The notes beneath the pieces were generated by a model, which worked only from the letters and a program-made list of their open reading frames with translations, made no database searches and was not told where the DNA came from. Positions 8,505-17,263 of a stretch of 64,000 bases of DNA are shown here, piece after piece. The translations under genes and the position numbers were made by a program. The stretch spans positions 2,356,001 to 2,420,000 of the forward strand of contig OZ251545.1 in assembly GCA_965243335.1 (NCBI GenBank), given 5' to 3'. Origin of the DNA: JAJDXW01 sp965243335. Its GTDB lineage: Bacteria > Pseudomonadota > Gammaproteobacteria > HK1. Position 1 is the stretch's first letter. Each line of letters opens with the position of its first letter.

Positions 8505-9013
8505 ATGGTGGGCATCGCGATCCGGAACCCGGACGACGGGGCGAGGACCCGCCTGCGCCGGGCGTTCGGCCGCGAGGAGCGGGTCGGCGACCCGCTCGGC
8601 GACCCGCGCTTCGCCGACAACCCGTCCCGGGCGCCGAACCGTGATGGGCGCATCGGCGCGGTCACCACCGCCGCCGAACACGGCGCCGCGCCGCTCATGG
8701 CTTCCCTCGCCGGGCGCGGCGCACCCGTCTCGCGCGTGGACGACCACGAGAACTTGGCGGCGGAGGGGCGGCTCGACGCCCACGGGGCCATCGAATCGAG
8801 CGACGGCGCCGCCTGTTCCGCATTCCGGGGCTGCCGTTCCACATCTCGGAGCGCGAGCGCGGCGGGCCGGCGGACGCCCTCCGCCTCGGCCAGCGCGCCC
8901 GCGAGGTCCTGGGCCAACCGGGCTGCGACCGCCCGCGCATCGAGCAGCGGTTCGAACCCGACGCCGCCCGCGAGGGCCGGCCGCGCCGCGTCCCGCTCCT
9001 GCCACGCCGACTG
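8505..9013 (+). pseudogene. Remnant of a CaiB/BaiF (family III) CoA-transferase
   Basis: Two frames together spell the C-terminal half of a family III CoA-transferase. From 8505 the text reads GDPRFADNPSRAPNRDGRIG, then LMASLAGRGAPVSRVDD, matching the family pattern of dpRFatnaaRvaNrdeL and LeaagVPaapV. From about 8811, in a different frame, it continues with FRIPGLPFHIS and LRLGQRAREVLGQPGC, the usual end (lPfrfs, LGqhtrevL). The N-terminal half, with the catalytic Asp, is absent and a frameshift separates the two blocks. This explains an otherwise empty stretch between the Tad operon and the small genes at 9.1 kb. Identification is from motif memory. Confidence 0.7.
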
Positions 9014-9141
9014 ATTGACCGGCCGGATTGGAGTATGATGATCGCTTCGTTCCATCTGAACGATGGAGCTGTGGACGAAGACCGGCAGCAGAGCCTTGAC
9101 GTAACGCCGGGCAGGGTTCGAACGGCGGGAGGCGAAGGGGA

Positions 9142-9435
9142 ATGAACACGTATCTGATGGCGGCGAAGGACGCCAACGAAGAATTGGACCGGGAGCTGAA
9201 GAGCAGGTTCGGAGGCCACGTCTTGCGGCTTGCGGAAAATCAATGGCTGGTTTCGGCGCGAATGACTACACGCCAGGTCACTGAAAGGATCGATCCCGGC
9301 AAAGGAGGCAAATGGGGGGAGTTCGTCGTTGTGAAATTCGGCAATTATTCGGGCTGGCATGACATGGATACGTGGGAATGGATCGAGGAAATGCGGCAGA
9401 CGGCTCCCTGGTCCGCAGCGAACTCGAATGGCTGA
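9142..9435 (+). CDS. Small protein of unknown function (partner of the next gene)
   Basis: 97 residues from an ATG with a strong GGGAGGCGAAGGGG site just upstream. The sequence is mixed alpha/beta in feel (MNTYLMAAKDANEELDREL, then FGGHVLRLAENQWLV) with no membrane segment or signal peptide. Base composition is plainly more AT-rich than the host genes on either side. The stop overlaps the start of the next gene (ATGGCTGA), so the two should be translated as a coupled pair. I do not recognise a family. The compact two-gene form, AT-richness and neighbourhood of a NYN protein hint at an accessory function, but this is only inference. Confidence 0.75.
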   Translation: MNTYLMAAKDANEELDRELKSRFGGHVLRLAENQWLVSARMTTRQVTERIDPGKGGKWGEFVVVKFGNYSGWHDMDTWEWIEEMRQTAPWSAANSNG

Positions 9436-9769
9436 TCAGCAAAACCACGACCGCACCGGAGGTCGCCCGCCGGAGCAAGGCCGGCCGAGTCAGGCGTATG
9501 ACCGCTCGGATCCGGACCTCTCTTTTATATTGCAGGCAGTATTCGAAATTCAAGGGAACATTGGAAATCTTCAGAAAGCCATCGGCAGTCTCGAGAGCAC
9601 GGTGAAAACGCTGTCCAAGCAGGTCGATCGGCAGCAACGCGCCATCGGCTGGATTACCCGCACGCTCTGGGTCGCCGCCGGCGCGCTTCTGATTTTGGGC
9701 CCGATAGTCGCCTGGATATTGAACAACCGTTTCGATCGGATACTGGACGCGCTTGCAAATGGCGGCTAG
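9428..9769 (+). CDS. Coiled-coil protein with C-terminal membrane helix, unknown function
   Basis: 113 residues from the ATG at 9428, which overlaps the preceding stop. A longer frame from 9359 was rejected as it runs inside the preceding gene. Polar leader, then a helix-forming region (ILQAVFEIQGNIGNLQ, SLESTVKTLSKQVDRQQR) with heptad-like hydrophobic spacing, then one membrane helix (WVAAGALLILGPIVAWIL). It resembles short membrane-anchored coiled-coil proteins often seen next to unknown soluble partners. An effector-like or scaffold role at the membrane is possible. A protein of similar design lies at 54450-54746 but has the helix before the coiled coil. Confidence 0.75.
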   Translation: MADQQNHDRTGGRPPEQGRPSQAYDRSDPDLSFILQAVFEIQGNIGNLQKAIGSLESTVKTLSKQVDRQQRAIGWITRTLWVAAGALLILGPIVAWILNNRFDRILDALANGG

Positions 9770-9967
9770 GAACCCGCGTCGCGGAACCCTGCCGGAAGAT
9801 GCGGGAACTGGTCCCGGGAAATGAAGAGAATTCCGACCCATATGGAGATTCGATCCCGATACCGGCCAGAATTCGCCTCCAAAAGAACATCGACGAGGCG
9901 GTAGAGCGGCTCCGCGCCGGGGGCTTCGTCGTTTCGGCCGGGGCCGGTCATCCGCCATGCCGCTTCT

Positions 9968-10693
9968 TCATCCTCCGGGCTTGCGCCGCACGCGCACCGG
10001 CGTCTTCTTGCTGTTCACCTCGAAGGAGCCCGCCTTCTTCACCAGGTCCCTCAGCTTGGCGCAGCCATAGGTGCGCGGGTCGAAGTCCGGATGCTCGTTG
10101 CGGATGCGGCTCCCGATGACGCTCAGGGAAACCCACTCCTCGTCCTCCTTGCGCATGGCGTCCACGATGAGCGGCCGGGCCTTCGACGGCGGGTGCGTCT
10201 TGACCGCCCCTTCGTCGGCCCGGGCCGTCGCGGCGTCTTCCGCGGCGGTCTCCGTCACGAGCAGATTCTCGATGAAGATAAACCGCTTGCAGGCATTGCG
10301 GAACGCGAGGGGCGTCTTCTCCTGGCCGATGCCGAAGACCTCCAGCCCCTGTTCCCGGATGCGGCTCGCCAGCCGGGTGAAGTCGCTGTCGGAGGAAACC
10401 AGCACGAAGCCGTCGAAGCGGCCGGTGTGCAGAAGGTCCATGGCGTCGATCACCAGCGCGATGTCCGCGGAGTTCTTCCCTTTCGTGTAGGCGGGCTGCT
10501 GCTCCGGATTGAGCGCATAGTCCGCGAGGATGTTGGCCCAGCCCTTGAGGCGCATTCCCGAGAAATCCCCGTAGATGCGGCGGACGTTCGCCTCGCCGAT
10601 GGTGGCCAGCTCCTTGAAGATCGGTTCGGCCCAGTCGGCGCTGGTGTTGTCGGCGTCGATCAGGACGGCGAGGGACGGCTCGTTCTTCGACAT
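9968..10693 (-). CDS. NYN-domain (LabA/DUF88-type) putative RNase with C-terminal OST-HTH-like domain
   Basis: 241 residues; ATG preceded by GGAGG. The N-terminal half is a NYN/PIN-like nuclease fold: LAVLIDADNTSA with the first acidic pair, YTKGKNSADIALVIDAMDLL with the second, and FVLVSSDSDFTRLASRIRE with the third acidic cluster, so the expected Asp triad is intact. The C-terminal part (about residues 165-235; SVIGSRIRNEHPDFDPRTYG, KLRDLVKKAG) fits the OST-HTH/LOTUS domain that often follows NYN in bacterial LabA proteins and is thought to bind RNA. Expected role: single-strand or tRNA-like RNA cleavage. Composition is lower in GC than the genes beyond. Stands alone, convergent with the preceding small pair. 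Confidence 0.9.
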   Translation of the reverse strand: MSKNEPSLAVLIDADNTSADWAEPIFKELATIGEANVRRIYGDFSGMRLKGWANILADYALNPEQQPAYTKGKNSADIALVIDAMDLLHTGRFDGFVLVSSDSDFTRLASRIREQGLEVFGIGQEKTPLAFRNACKRFIFIENLLVTETAAEDAATARADEGAVKTHPPSKARPLIVDAMRKEDEEWVSLSVIGSRIRNEHPDFDPRTYGCAKLRDLVKKAGSFEVNSKKTPVRVRRKPGG

Positions 10694-10894
10694 CGGGTTT
10701 CCTCCGAGCCTCCGGGAAGGCGCCTGTGAAGCCGGGCCGCGAGGCGGGCGGCCACCGGGCCCCGGATGCCCTGCCGAACGTTCCTCGCGGAACGGAGGCC
10801 GCCTCGATGGGAGGCTCCCTCTCCGGGGCTCTTCTGCGGCGCAGGCGGCCGGCCGCGCCGAGCGGCGACTATAGCAAAGCAGCGCACGGGTCTC

Positions 10895-11698
10895 CTACCG
10901 GAACGCGCGGGCGATGGGGCCGACCACGAGGCTTGCGAGGAAGAGGAGCATCGCCGACACCACGATCGACGGGCCGGACGGGGTGTCCAGCCAGAGGGAC
11001 CCGAACAGGCCGAGGACCCCCGATGCGACCCCGACCGCCGACGCGGCGACGGCCATTCTCTCCGGGGTGTGCGACAGCGCGCGGGCGGCCGCGGCCGGAA
11101 TGATCGCGAGCGAGACGATCAGCATCAGGCCGACCACCTTCATCCCCACCGCGACGATCGCGGCCATCATCACGACGTAGAGCAGCCGGAGACGGAGGAC
11201 CGGGATGCCCTCCGCGCGCGCGAGGTCCTCGTGGAGGGTGGCCGCCACGAGCCCGCGCCAGACCGCCGCGAGCACCGCGAGGCAGACCGCCCCGCCGCCC
11301 CAGATGACCGCGAGGTCCCCGGCGGTAACGGCCAGCACGTCTCCGAAGAGGAAGCCCATGAGGTCGTGCCGGTGTGCGTTCTGCGACAGGGCCAGGACGA
11401 CCAGGCCGAGGGCCAGGGTGAAGTGCGACAGGACCCCGAGCAGGGTATCCGTGGCGAGGCGGCCGGTGCGCTCGAGGCCGACGAGCGCGAGCGCGACCGT
11501 GATGGCGACCCCGAAGACCCCGAACCCGAGCCCGATGCCGAGCATCGCGCCGATGGCGATCCCGAGGAGCGCCGAATGGGCCATCGTGTCGCCGAAGTAG
11601 GCCATTCGCCGCCACAGCATGATGCAGCCGACCGGGGCCGCGACGCATGCCGTCCCCGCGGCGGCGAGGAGCGCCCGCACGAAGAAGTCATCCAGCAC
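10895..11698 (-). CDS. znuB: Zinc ABC transporter permease ZnuB
   Basis: 267-residue polytopic membrane protein of the ABC-3 family with about eight hydrophobic segments. Family marks include MLWRRMAYFGDTMAHSALLG near the N-terminus and AIIPAAAARALSHTPERMA in the last third. The start chosen is the GTG at 11698 with AGGGAG eight bases upstream. It overlaps the last 11 bases of znuC, while the longer frame would begin deep inside znuC. It forms the membrane channel for Zn(II) import together with ZnuC and the periplasmic ZnuA encoded divergently. Expression is expected to be repressed by Zur at the shared operator when zinc is plentiful. Confidence 0.93.
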   Translation of the reverse strand: MLDDFFVRALLAAAGTACVAAPVGCIMLWRRMAYFGDTMAHSALLGIAIGAMLGIGLGFGVFGVAITVALALVGLERTGRLATDTLLGVLSHFTLALGLVVLALSQNAHRHDLMGFLFGDVLAVTAGDLAVIWGGGAVCLAVLAAVWRGLVAATLHEDLARAEGIPVLRLRLLYVVMMAAIVAVGMKVVGLMLIVSLAIIPAAAARALSHTPERMAVAASAVGVASGVLGLFGSLWLDTPSGPSIVVSAMLLFLASLVVGPIARAFR

Positions 11699-12470
11699 CG
11701 TCCGGCTCCCTCGTTCCGGCGTCCCCCCGCGCCGCCTCCCCGGCAAGGTCGTGCGCGTGGTCGTGGGTGTGCCGGTAGACCGCCGCCGCGGCGGCCCCCT
11801 CCGGGCCGAACAGCCGGCGGAACTCCTCGTGTCCGACCACGTCCTGCGGCGCCCCCGTGCAGCACACGTGGCGGTTGATGCACACGACCCGGTCCGTGGC
11901 GGCCATCACGATGTGCAGGTCGTGGCTCGCCATGAGCACCCCGCAGCCCCGTCGTTCCACGATCCCGCCGATGAGCCGGTAGAGCTCGGCCTCCCCGAGG
12001 TAGTCCACCCCCTGCACGGGCTCGTCCAGGATCAGGAGGTTCGGAAGGCGCATGAGCGCGCGGGCGAGGAGGACCCGTTGCAGCTCGCCGCCCGAGAGAT
12101 CCGGGACGCGGGCGGCGAGAAGATGCCCGACCGCGGTCTCCTCGAGCGCCTCGGCCACCGCCCCGGACGGGCGGCGGTCGGTCAGGACCATCAGCCGTTC
12201 GACGGTGAGCGGCAGGGCGGGGTCGACGTGGAAGCGCTGCGGCACGTAGCCGATGCTGGCCGCCGCGTCGCGGCGAACGGCCCCGGAGTCGGGCTCCATC
12301 AGCCCGAGGAGCACCCGGATCAGGGTGGTCTTGCCCGCCCCGTTCGGCCCGATGAGGGTCACGACCTCTCCGGGCGCCACCGTGACGTCGACGTCCTGGA
12401 GGATCCACCGCCCGCCCCGGCGCACCCCGGCGCCGCGGGCCTCGATCAGCGCACCGGCCCCCGGCGCCAC
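11688..12470 (-). CDS. znuC: Zinc ABC transporter ATP-binding protein ZnuC
   Basis: 260 residues, a full ABC ATPase: Walker A GPNGAGKTT, Q-loop (GYVPQRFHVD), signature LSGGELQRV, Walker B LLILDEP, H-loop (ASHDLHIV). VCINRHVCCTGAP and a His-rich tail (RHTHDHAHD) are typical of ZnuC rather than of iron or siderophore ATPases. It starts one base after the zur stop and overlaps znuB, so zur-znuC-znuB reads as one transcript. It energises zinc uptake through ZnuB. The His-rich C-terminus may bind zinc and tune activity, which is inference. Confidence 0.95.
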   Translation of the reverse strand: MAPGAGALIEARGAGVRRGGRWILQDVDVTVAPGEVVTLIGPNGAGKTTLIRVLLGLMEPDSGAVRRDAAASIGYVPQRFHVDPALPLTVERLMVLTDRRPSGAVAEALEETAVGHLLAARVPDLSGGELQRVLLARALMRLPNLLILDEPVQGVDYLGEAELYRLIGGIVERRGCGVLMASHDLHIVMAATDRVVCINRHVCCTGAPQDVVGHEEFRRLFGPEGAAAAAVYRHTHDHAHDLAGEAARGDAGTREPDGAG

Positions 12471-12471
12471 C

Positions 12472-12984
12472 TCAGCCTCCGCCCGCCGGCCGGCATTCCG
12501 GGCAGCGCCCCGTCACCTCCAGGGCGTGGTCATGCGGCTCGAACCCGGAAGCGTCCGCGAGGTCGCGGACCGCAAGCCCCACCGCCGCCCCGCTCGGCTC
12601 CGCGACCGTCCCGCAGTCCCGGCATACGAGGAACACCGTACCGTGCTCCTCCTTCGGTCCGCTGCATGCGACGTAGGCGTTGCGGCTCGCGATGCGATGG
12701 ACGAGTCCCGCGGCTTCGAGGAACGAGAGCGCCCGGTAGATCTGGACGGGGGCCGGCTTCCGGCGCTTCCAGTCGAAGCGCTCCACGATCTCGTAGGCGC
12801 CCACCGGGCGGTGTTCGGCGAGCAGGAGGCCGAGCACCGCGCGCCGGTTCTCCGTGAGGCGCCCCCCGCGCTCGCGGCAGACCGCTTCGGCGCGGGCGAG
12901 GCCGTCCGCGATGCAGGCGTCGTGGTCGTGGCGCCGCGCGGGAAACGGCGACGGCTCGCTTGGCGTCGGGCTACTCGGTTTCAA
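12472..12984 (-). CDS. zur: Zinc uptake regulator Zur (Fur family)
   Basis: 170 residues. An N-terminal winged helix (LTENRRAVLGLLLAEHRPVGAYEI, partly shown; PVQIYRALSFLEAAGLVHRI) is followed by the Fur-type dimerisation domain. Two CxxC pairs (VCRDC and RCPEC) provide the structural zinc site, and HDHALEV and His residues near EEHGT provide candidate regulatory ligands. RIASRNAYVAC is Zur-like rather than Fur-like, and the zinc genes on both sides decide the identity. It is the first gene of zur-znuCB and divergent from znuA, with a palindrome in the 105-base gap that it probably binds. The N-terminal 20 residues are Pro/Ser-rich, so a start slightly downstream is possible. Confidence 0.94.
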   Translation of the reverse strand: MKPSSPTPSEPSPFPARRHDHDACIADGLARAEAVCRERGGRLTENRRAVLGLLLAEHRPVGAYEIVERFDWKRRKPAPVQIYRALSFLEAAGLVHRIASRNAYVACSGPKEEHGTVFLVCRDCGTVAEPSGAAVGLAVRDLADASGFEPHDHALEVTGRCPECRPAGGG

Positions 12985-13004
12985 GGGACCGCTCGCACTT
13001 GCAG

Positions 13005-13030
13005 GAAATGTAACGATATATCATTATACC
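13005..13030. promoter_or_regulatory. Zur-type operator between zur and znuA
   Basis: An AT-rich imperfect palindrome in a GC-rich gap: TAACGATATATCATTA (13011-13026) is symmetric except for one C/T pair, and the flanks extend it (GAAATGTAACG on the left, matching the Zur half-site GAAATGTTA). It sits 20-60 bases upstream of both divergent starts, so one Zur dimer could repress znuA and zur-znuCB together. Confidence 0.75.
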
Positions 13031-13089
13031 TCCTCCTGCGGGCGGAGCCCTCCCGGCGCCGCCCCCGTCCACCCCGGAGGAAAGACGCC

Positions 13090-14157
13090 ATGACGAACGT
13101 TCGCAACCTGCTGCTCGGGCTCGGGGCCGCAATCCTCGGAGCCGCTCCGAACGTAGCCGCCTCGGCCGACGCGCCGGCCGTGGTCGTGAGCATCAAGCCG
13201 ATCCATTCCCTGGTCGCGGGGATCATGCAGGGCGTGGGCCAGCCGGCCCTTCTCGTGCCGGGCGGAGCTTCGCCGCACACCTGGTCGATGCGCCCGTCCG
13301 ACGCCCGGGCCCTGGAGAACGCGGACGTCGTGGTGTGGGTGGGCGAGGGCCTCGAATCGTTCCTCGTCCAGCCCCTCGAAGCGCTGACCGCCGAAGCTTA
13401 CGTCCTCGAGCTCTCCCGGGCCGAGGGCATCACCCTGCTCCGCCACCGGGAAGGCGGCACGTGGGAGGAGCACGAGGACCACGGCGAACACGAGGACCAC
13501 GGCGAACACGAGGAGCACGGCGAACACGAAGGCCACGAAGACGACCACGGCGAGCACGACGACCACCGCGCCGAGGCCCACGGGAAGGAAGACGACGACC
13601 GGCACGTGCACCGTGAAGACGGCCACGAGCATCACGCCGGCGAGTACGACCTGCACGTGTGGATGGATCCGGCCAACGCCGAGGTGATCGCCGGGGCGGT
13701 GGCCGATGCCCTGGCGCGGCTGGACCCCGCGCACGAGGGCGTCTACCGCGAGAATGAAGCCGCCCTCGCGGCCCGCCTCCGCGCCCTCGACGGAGAGCTG
13801 AAGGAAGCCTTCGCCCCGGTGGCGGACCGGGGATTCATCGTGTTCCACGACGCGTGGCAGTATCTGGACACCCACTACGGCCTCCGGGCGGTCGGCTCCG
13901 TGACCGTCAGTCCGGAACGGGCGCCCGGCGCGGCGCGGCTCTCCGAGATCCAGAAGAAGATCATCGACGCGCAGGCGACCTGCGTGTTCGCCGAGCCCCA
14001 GTTCGAGCCTCGCCTGGTCCGAACCCTGGCCGAAGGTACGGGAGTGGCCACCGGCGTCCTGGACCCGCTCGGGGCCGAGATCGAGGCCGGGCCGGACCTC
14101 TACTTCGACCTCATGCGGGCGAACGCCCGCGCGTTCCGGGCCTGCTTCGGCCTGTAG
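13090..14157 (+). CDS. znuA: Zinc ABC transporter periplasmic binding protein ZnuA
   Basis: 355 residues from an ATG with GGAGGAAAG upstream. Signal peptide (LLLGLGAAILGAAPNVAASA), then the cluster A-I fold: VVVSIKPIHSLVAGIM with the first zinc His, GASPHTWSMRPSDA with the second, and FIVFHDAWQYLDTHYGL with the third. Between residues about 127 and 185 lies a long His/Asp/Glu-rich loop built of imperfect EHEDHG repeats. This charged loop is characteristic of zinc (not manganese) binding proteins and thought to collect or sense periplasmic zinc. It delivers Zn(II) to ZnuB. Divergent from zur-znuCB with the operator in between. The loop DNA is a short-period repeat and may vary in length between strains. 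Confidence 0.95.
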   Translation: MTNVRNLLLGLGAAILGAAPNVAASADAPAVVVSIKPIHSLVAGIMQGVGQPALLVPGGASPHTWSMRPSDARALENADVVVWVGEGLESFLVQPLEALTAEAYVLELSRAEGITLLRHREGGTWEEHEDHGEHEDHGEHEEHGEHEGHEDDHGEHDDHRAEAHGKEDDDRHVHREDGHEHHAGEYDLHVWMDPANAEVIAGAVADALARLDPAHEGVYRENEAALAARLRALDGELKEAFAPVADRGFIVFHDAWQYLDTHYGLRAVGSVTVSPERAPGAARLSEIQKKIIDAQATCVFAEPQFEPRLVRTLAEGTGVATGVLDPLGAEIEAGPDLYFDLMRANARAFRACFGL

Positions 14158-14581
14158 CCGTAGCCCGAACCTCTCCCCGGCCGGCCTCCCGCGGTGGACG
14201 CGAACCCGCTCGCGGCGGCCGGCCGGGTCCTCCGGGAACGCCCGGGTCTCGCCCACACGGCTTTCGCGGATGGTCATCCCCTGCGGGGGGCGGGAAGCCC
14301 GATGGTCGGGAGCCGACAGGGGTGGATTCTCCTGGTCATCCCCTGCGGGCGGGAAGCCCGCGCCCGGAGAGCGCTCCGTTCCCGGAGACGCCTCCGCCTC
14401 GGGCGGAACTCATGAATACGACCCCGTCGCAAGGAATCGGCGGACGGGTTCCCGGCTCGGCAGGACCGACGCCCGGGAGCGGCGGCATATCTCCCTCCGC
14501 CACCGCTCCCGGGCTCGGCCGGCCGGGTGGCGTACTCAGGGCCTGATCGCGCTTCTCGGCGGCGGCGCGCCGTCAGGGCCG
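14158..14581. repeat. Gene-free spacer with a duplicated short palindromic unit
   Basis: No credible gene in about 420 bases after znuA. It holds two direct copies of a unit beginning TGGTCATCCCCTGCGGG and ending GGGAAGCCCG, at 14271-14301 and 14333-14361. Each contains a small GC-rich inverted repeat (GCGGGcGGGAAGCCCGC). It differs from the composite repeat found elsewhere in the window, although the CTGCGGGCGGGAAGCCCGC core follows the same design. Confidence 0.6.
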
Positions 14582-15169
14582 TCAGGGCCAGAGATCGCCA
14601 AGATCGAAGGTCACCGCGTCGAAGGGAGGGATGCGGACAGGGTCGTCGTCCTTCGCGGTCGCAATCAGCGCCCACTGCCCTTCACGCAGCTCGAACGCCT
14701 CCAGGGTGCGGTCCGCCGGGTCCACGAACCACAGATGCCGGACGGCTTCGCGCGCGTAGACCGGCCGCTTGAAATGCAGGTCGAGCCGGCGTGTCGAGGC
14801 GGAGAGGACCTCGCATACCCAATCGGGCGCCAGGGTGAAATACGCCGTATCGGGATAATCCGGCATCCGCTCACGACGCCATCCCGCCAGGTCCGGGACC
14901 AGGACGTCCTCGCCAAGATGCAGCTCCGGTTCGTCGACGATCCACCATCCGCCAGGCCCCCCGCGCCCGAGGTGGAACGGGTTCGAGAGATTGCCCCCGA
15001 GTAGCGAGCTCGCCAACGCATGGGGAGCGGCCGGCCGCGGGTGGGTATACAGCGTCCCGTCGACGATCTCGGCGACCCGGTGTGCGGGAGCGTCAAGCAC
15101 GTCCCGGTAGGTGGCGCGGGGGTGGGCTTCGGACCTGCCGAGCCGGGCCGATGTACTGGCGGCGCTCAT
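14582..15169 (-). CDS. Uma2-family (DUF820) putative endonuclease
   Basis: 195 residues from the ATG at 15169 (GAGAGGGAG upstream). Family marks: ATYRDVLDAPAHRVAEIVDG at the start, DVLVPDLAGWRRERMP with the first acidic residue, and DWVCEVLSASTRRLDL (E of the E-V-x-S motif), followed by YAREAVRHLWFVDPADRTLE. These form the PD-(D/E)xK-like core of DUF820/Uma2 proteins, common in cyanobacteria and in transferable regions of other bacteria. Their cellular substrate is not established. Standing alone between zinc and amino-acid genes, its context says little. Earlier in-frame starts would lack a ribosome site. Confidence 0.85.
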   Translation of the reverse strand: MSAASTSARLGRSEAHPRATYRDVLDAPAHRVAEIVDGTLYTHPRPAAPHALASSLLGGNLSNPFHLGRGGPGGWWIVDEPELHLGEDVLVPDLAGWRRERMPDYPDTAYFTLAPDWVCEVLSASTRRLDLHFKRPVYAREAVRHLWFVDPADRTLEAFELREGQWALIATAKDDDPVRIPPFDAVTFDLGDLWP

Positions 15170-15510
15170 CGTTCTCCCTCTCGCGCGGCCCGGCAACGGC
15201 CCAGGCTGCGGGGAAGCCTGGCCCGCATTTCCCACCAGCCCCCGGCTGCGGCTGCGGACGCGGGTCCGACGGCATCGACCGCGCTGAACGCCGCCAAGGC
15301 GCTCAATGTACCCGTACCGTCGGGTACGCCACGCCGGCGCGCCCTGGCGAGAGAGGTGGGCCAAGTCCGCTCATTGCAATCACCTTACCTGATGAAGGGC
15401 GGGCGGGTCGAATGTCTGACGAGCGCCATGTTGGCGAGCGCCATCAGCCGATCCTGATCGGTCGGCGTGCGCACCGGGGCGCGCGGGGCCGGGTTCGGGC
15501 ACGGCAGGGA

Positions 15511-16851
15511 TCAATACGGCCCGGGGACGATGGGGCTCCCGTCGCTGAACCGCTCGAACCGGAAGCGTTCGAGGTCGTGGCCGTGGGGGCGCCCTTGGAC
15601 CAGGTCCGCGAGGACCCGGCCCACGCCGGGGCCGATCCCGAAGCCGTGCCCGCTCATGCCCGTGCCGATGAAGAGCCCCCGCGGCGCGGGCGCCTCGCAG
15701 ATATAGGGGACCGCGTCCGGGGTCACGTCGATCATCCCGCCCCAGAACTCGGCCATGCCGGCTTCCGCGAGCCGCGGGGCCTGGACGGGGAGCCGGGCGG
15801 AGATCCGCCGGAGGGCGACTTCCGAGGGCGGCGGGTTCAGCACCCGGAGCTTCTCGAACGGGGTCGCGTCGTCCGCCGTCCAGCGGCGCCGGCTTCCCCA
15901 GCTTCCCGGGAACCCGCGCGGCGGGCCGATGCCGAGGCGAAGGTCCCGCGCGCTCGCCGCGAGCAGGGACCGGAACTTCGTCAGGTAGCGGAACGAGCGC
16001 GGCCCGACGTAGTGCTCTACGAGGTCCCCGTTCGCCACCGTGTAGCCCCCGTCCGCGCGGCGGCGGATGCAGAGCTGCGGCGAGTACACGGCCGGCATCT
16101 CGGGGCCGGCGACCGGGTTCGTGCGCCCCGCGGTGGAGCGGACCGTGAGCTGGGGGAGATCGAGGCCGAGGTTCGAGGCGAAGTACGAGGTCCACGCCCC
16201 GCCCGCGAGCACGACCGCCTGCGCGCCGACCCGGCCCCGCTCGGTATGCACCGCCCGCACCCGCCCCGCCTCCGCCTCGACGGTTCGCACGGCGCAGCCC
16301 TCGACGATGGACGCGCCGAGCCGCGCCGCCGCACGCGCGAGCGCGGGAACCGCCACGAACGGCTCCGCCCGACCGTCGCTCGGGGTGAAGACGCCGCCGA
16401 CCCACGCGCCGTTCAGCGCGGGGACGAGCGCTTCGGCCTCCTTGGCGGAGAGGATGCGCGAATCGAGCTGGTGCTGCGCCGCGACCTCCCGCCACTCCTC
16501 CCAGCGGGCCATCCGGGCGGGGTCGGTGGCGACGTAGAGGCATCCGCACTCGGTGAAGGCGAGGTCGCGCTCGCCGGTCTCCTCGGCGAGCCCGCGCCAT
16601 ATCCGGTTCGACTCCATGGCGATCGGCAGCTCGGCCGGATCCCGCCCCTGCTGCCGCACCCATCCCCAATTCCGGCTCGACTGCTCGCCGGCCACCCTCC
16701 CCTTCTCGAAGACCGCGACCCGCGCCCCGCTTCGGGCGAGGAAGTACGCGGTCGAGACCCCTACCACCCCGGCCCCGATGACGACCACGTCCGCCTCTTC
16801 GGGCAACGGGCCGTCGAACGCGATCGGCGTCGCTTCGGAGATCATCGGCAT
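15511..16851 (-). CDS. FAD-dependent oxidoreductase (DAO family, D-amino-acid dehydrogenase/sarcosine oxidase-like)
   Basis: 446 residues; start with GGAGGGAGAAGGGGG upstream. ADVVVIGAGVVGVSTAYFLA is the dinucleotide-binding motif GxGxxG, followed by an acidic end (VAVFEKGRVAG). The SSRNWGWVRQQGR segment is typical of the DAO subfamily acting on amino acids or N-methyl amines. The C-terminal GLFIGTGMSGHGFGIGPGVG is the second FAD contact, and AEFWGGMIDVTPDAVPYI resembles the family's active-site strand. No signal peptide. It probably oxidises an amino or N-methyl amino acid to the imine, passing electrons to oxygen or the quinone pool. The substrate cannot be told from sequence and the neighbours do not help. 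Confidence 0.88.
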   Translation of the reverse strand: MPMISEATPIAFDGPLPEEADVVVIGAGVVGVSTAYFLARSGARVAVFEKGRVAGEQSSRNWGWVRQQGRDPAELPIAMESNRIWRGLAEETGERDLAFTECGCLYVATDPARMARWEEWREVAAQHQLDSRILSAKEAEALVPALNGAWVGGVFTPSDGRAEPFVAVPALARAAARLGASIVEGCAVRTVEAEAGRVRAVHTERGRVGAQAVVLAGGAWTSYFASNLGLDLPQLTVRSTAGRTNPVAGPEMPAVYSPQLCIRRRADGGYTVANGDLVEHYVGPRSFRYLTKFRSLLAASARDLRLGIGPPRGFPGSWGSRRRWTADDATPFEKLRVLNPPPSEVALRRISARLPVQAPRLAEAGMAEFWGGMIDVTPDAVPYICEAPAPRGLFIGTGMSGHGFGIGPGVGRVLADLVQGRPHGHDLERFRFERFSDGSPIVPGPY

Positions 16852-17263
16852 CGCGGCTTCCCCCTTCTCCCTCCGCTGCACGTCCCGCCGCGCCCTTGGG
16901 CGGCCCCTTTCATTGCCCGGTCCGACGGCGGCGGCGGTTGCGCGCGCCTTGCCGCGCCTTCGGGCCGCCCCCTTCCCCTCCGGCGCCCCGGAGCCTTCCG
17001 GCTCGCGGGCGCCGACTCCCCCTGGAAACCGGTGAGGGAGGCGGCCCCGAGCCGGGCGGCGCCCGCATCCAGTCGAAGCCGAGCGCCCGGATCGTGGGGC
17101 GGCCCCCCGCGCCGGGCGGCGCCTCTTCGTCCTCCGGCGCGCCGACGCTCCCGGAAGCGTTGCAGGAGGATGTTTCGCCGCGGGTAGGCGGCACCGCGCC
17201 CTCGCCCGTCGATCCGGGGGGATAATGACGCATTCCGAGCCCCGTCCCAAGAGGAGATCCCCA
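16852..17263. other. Gene-free GC-rich divergent spacer
   Basis: About 410 bases between two divergently transcribed genes (oxidoreductase and SixA). Open frames here are codon-bias artefacts with no family motifs or ribosome sites. I see no clear promoter, repeat or RNA structure. Confidence 0.5.

Noticed and set aside
9799..10119. A plus-strand frame of 106 codons overlapping the NYN gene
   Set aside because: No ribosome site, composition drifts to antisense coding, and it is opposite a clear NYN domain.
13470..13640. Short-period repeat that could be a microsatellite or assembly error
   Set aside because: It encodes the His-rich loop typical of ZnuA and stays in frame, so it is real coding sequence.
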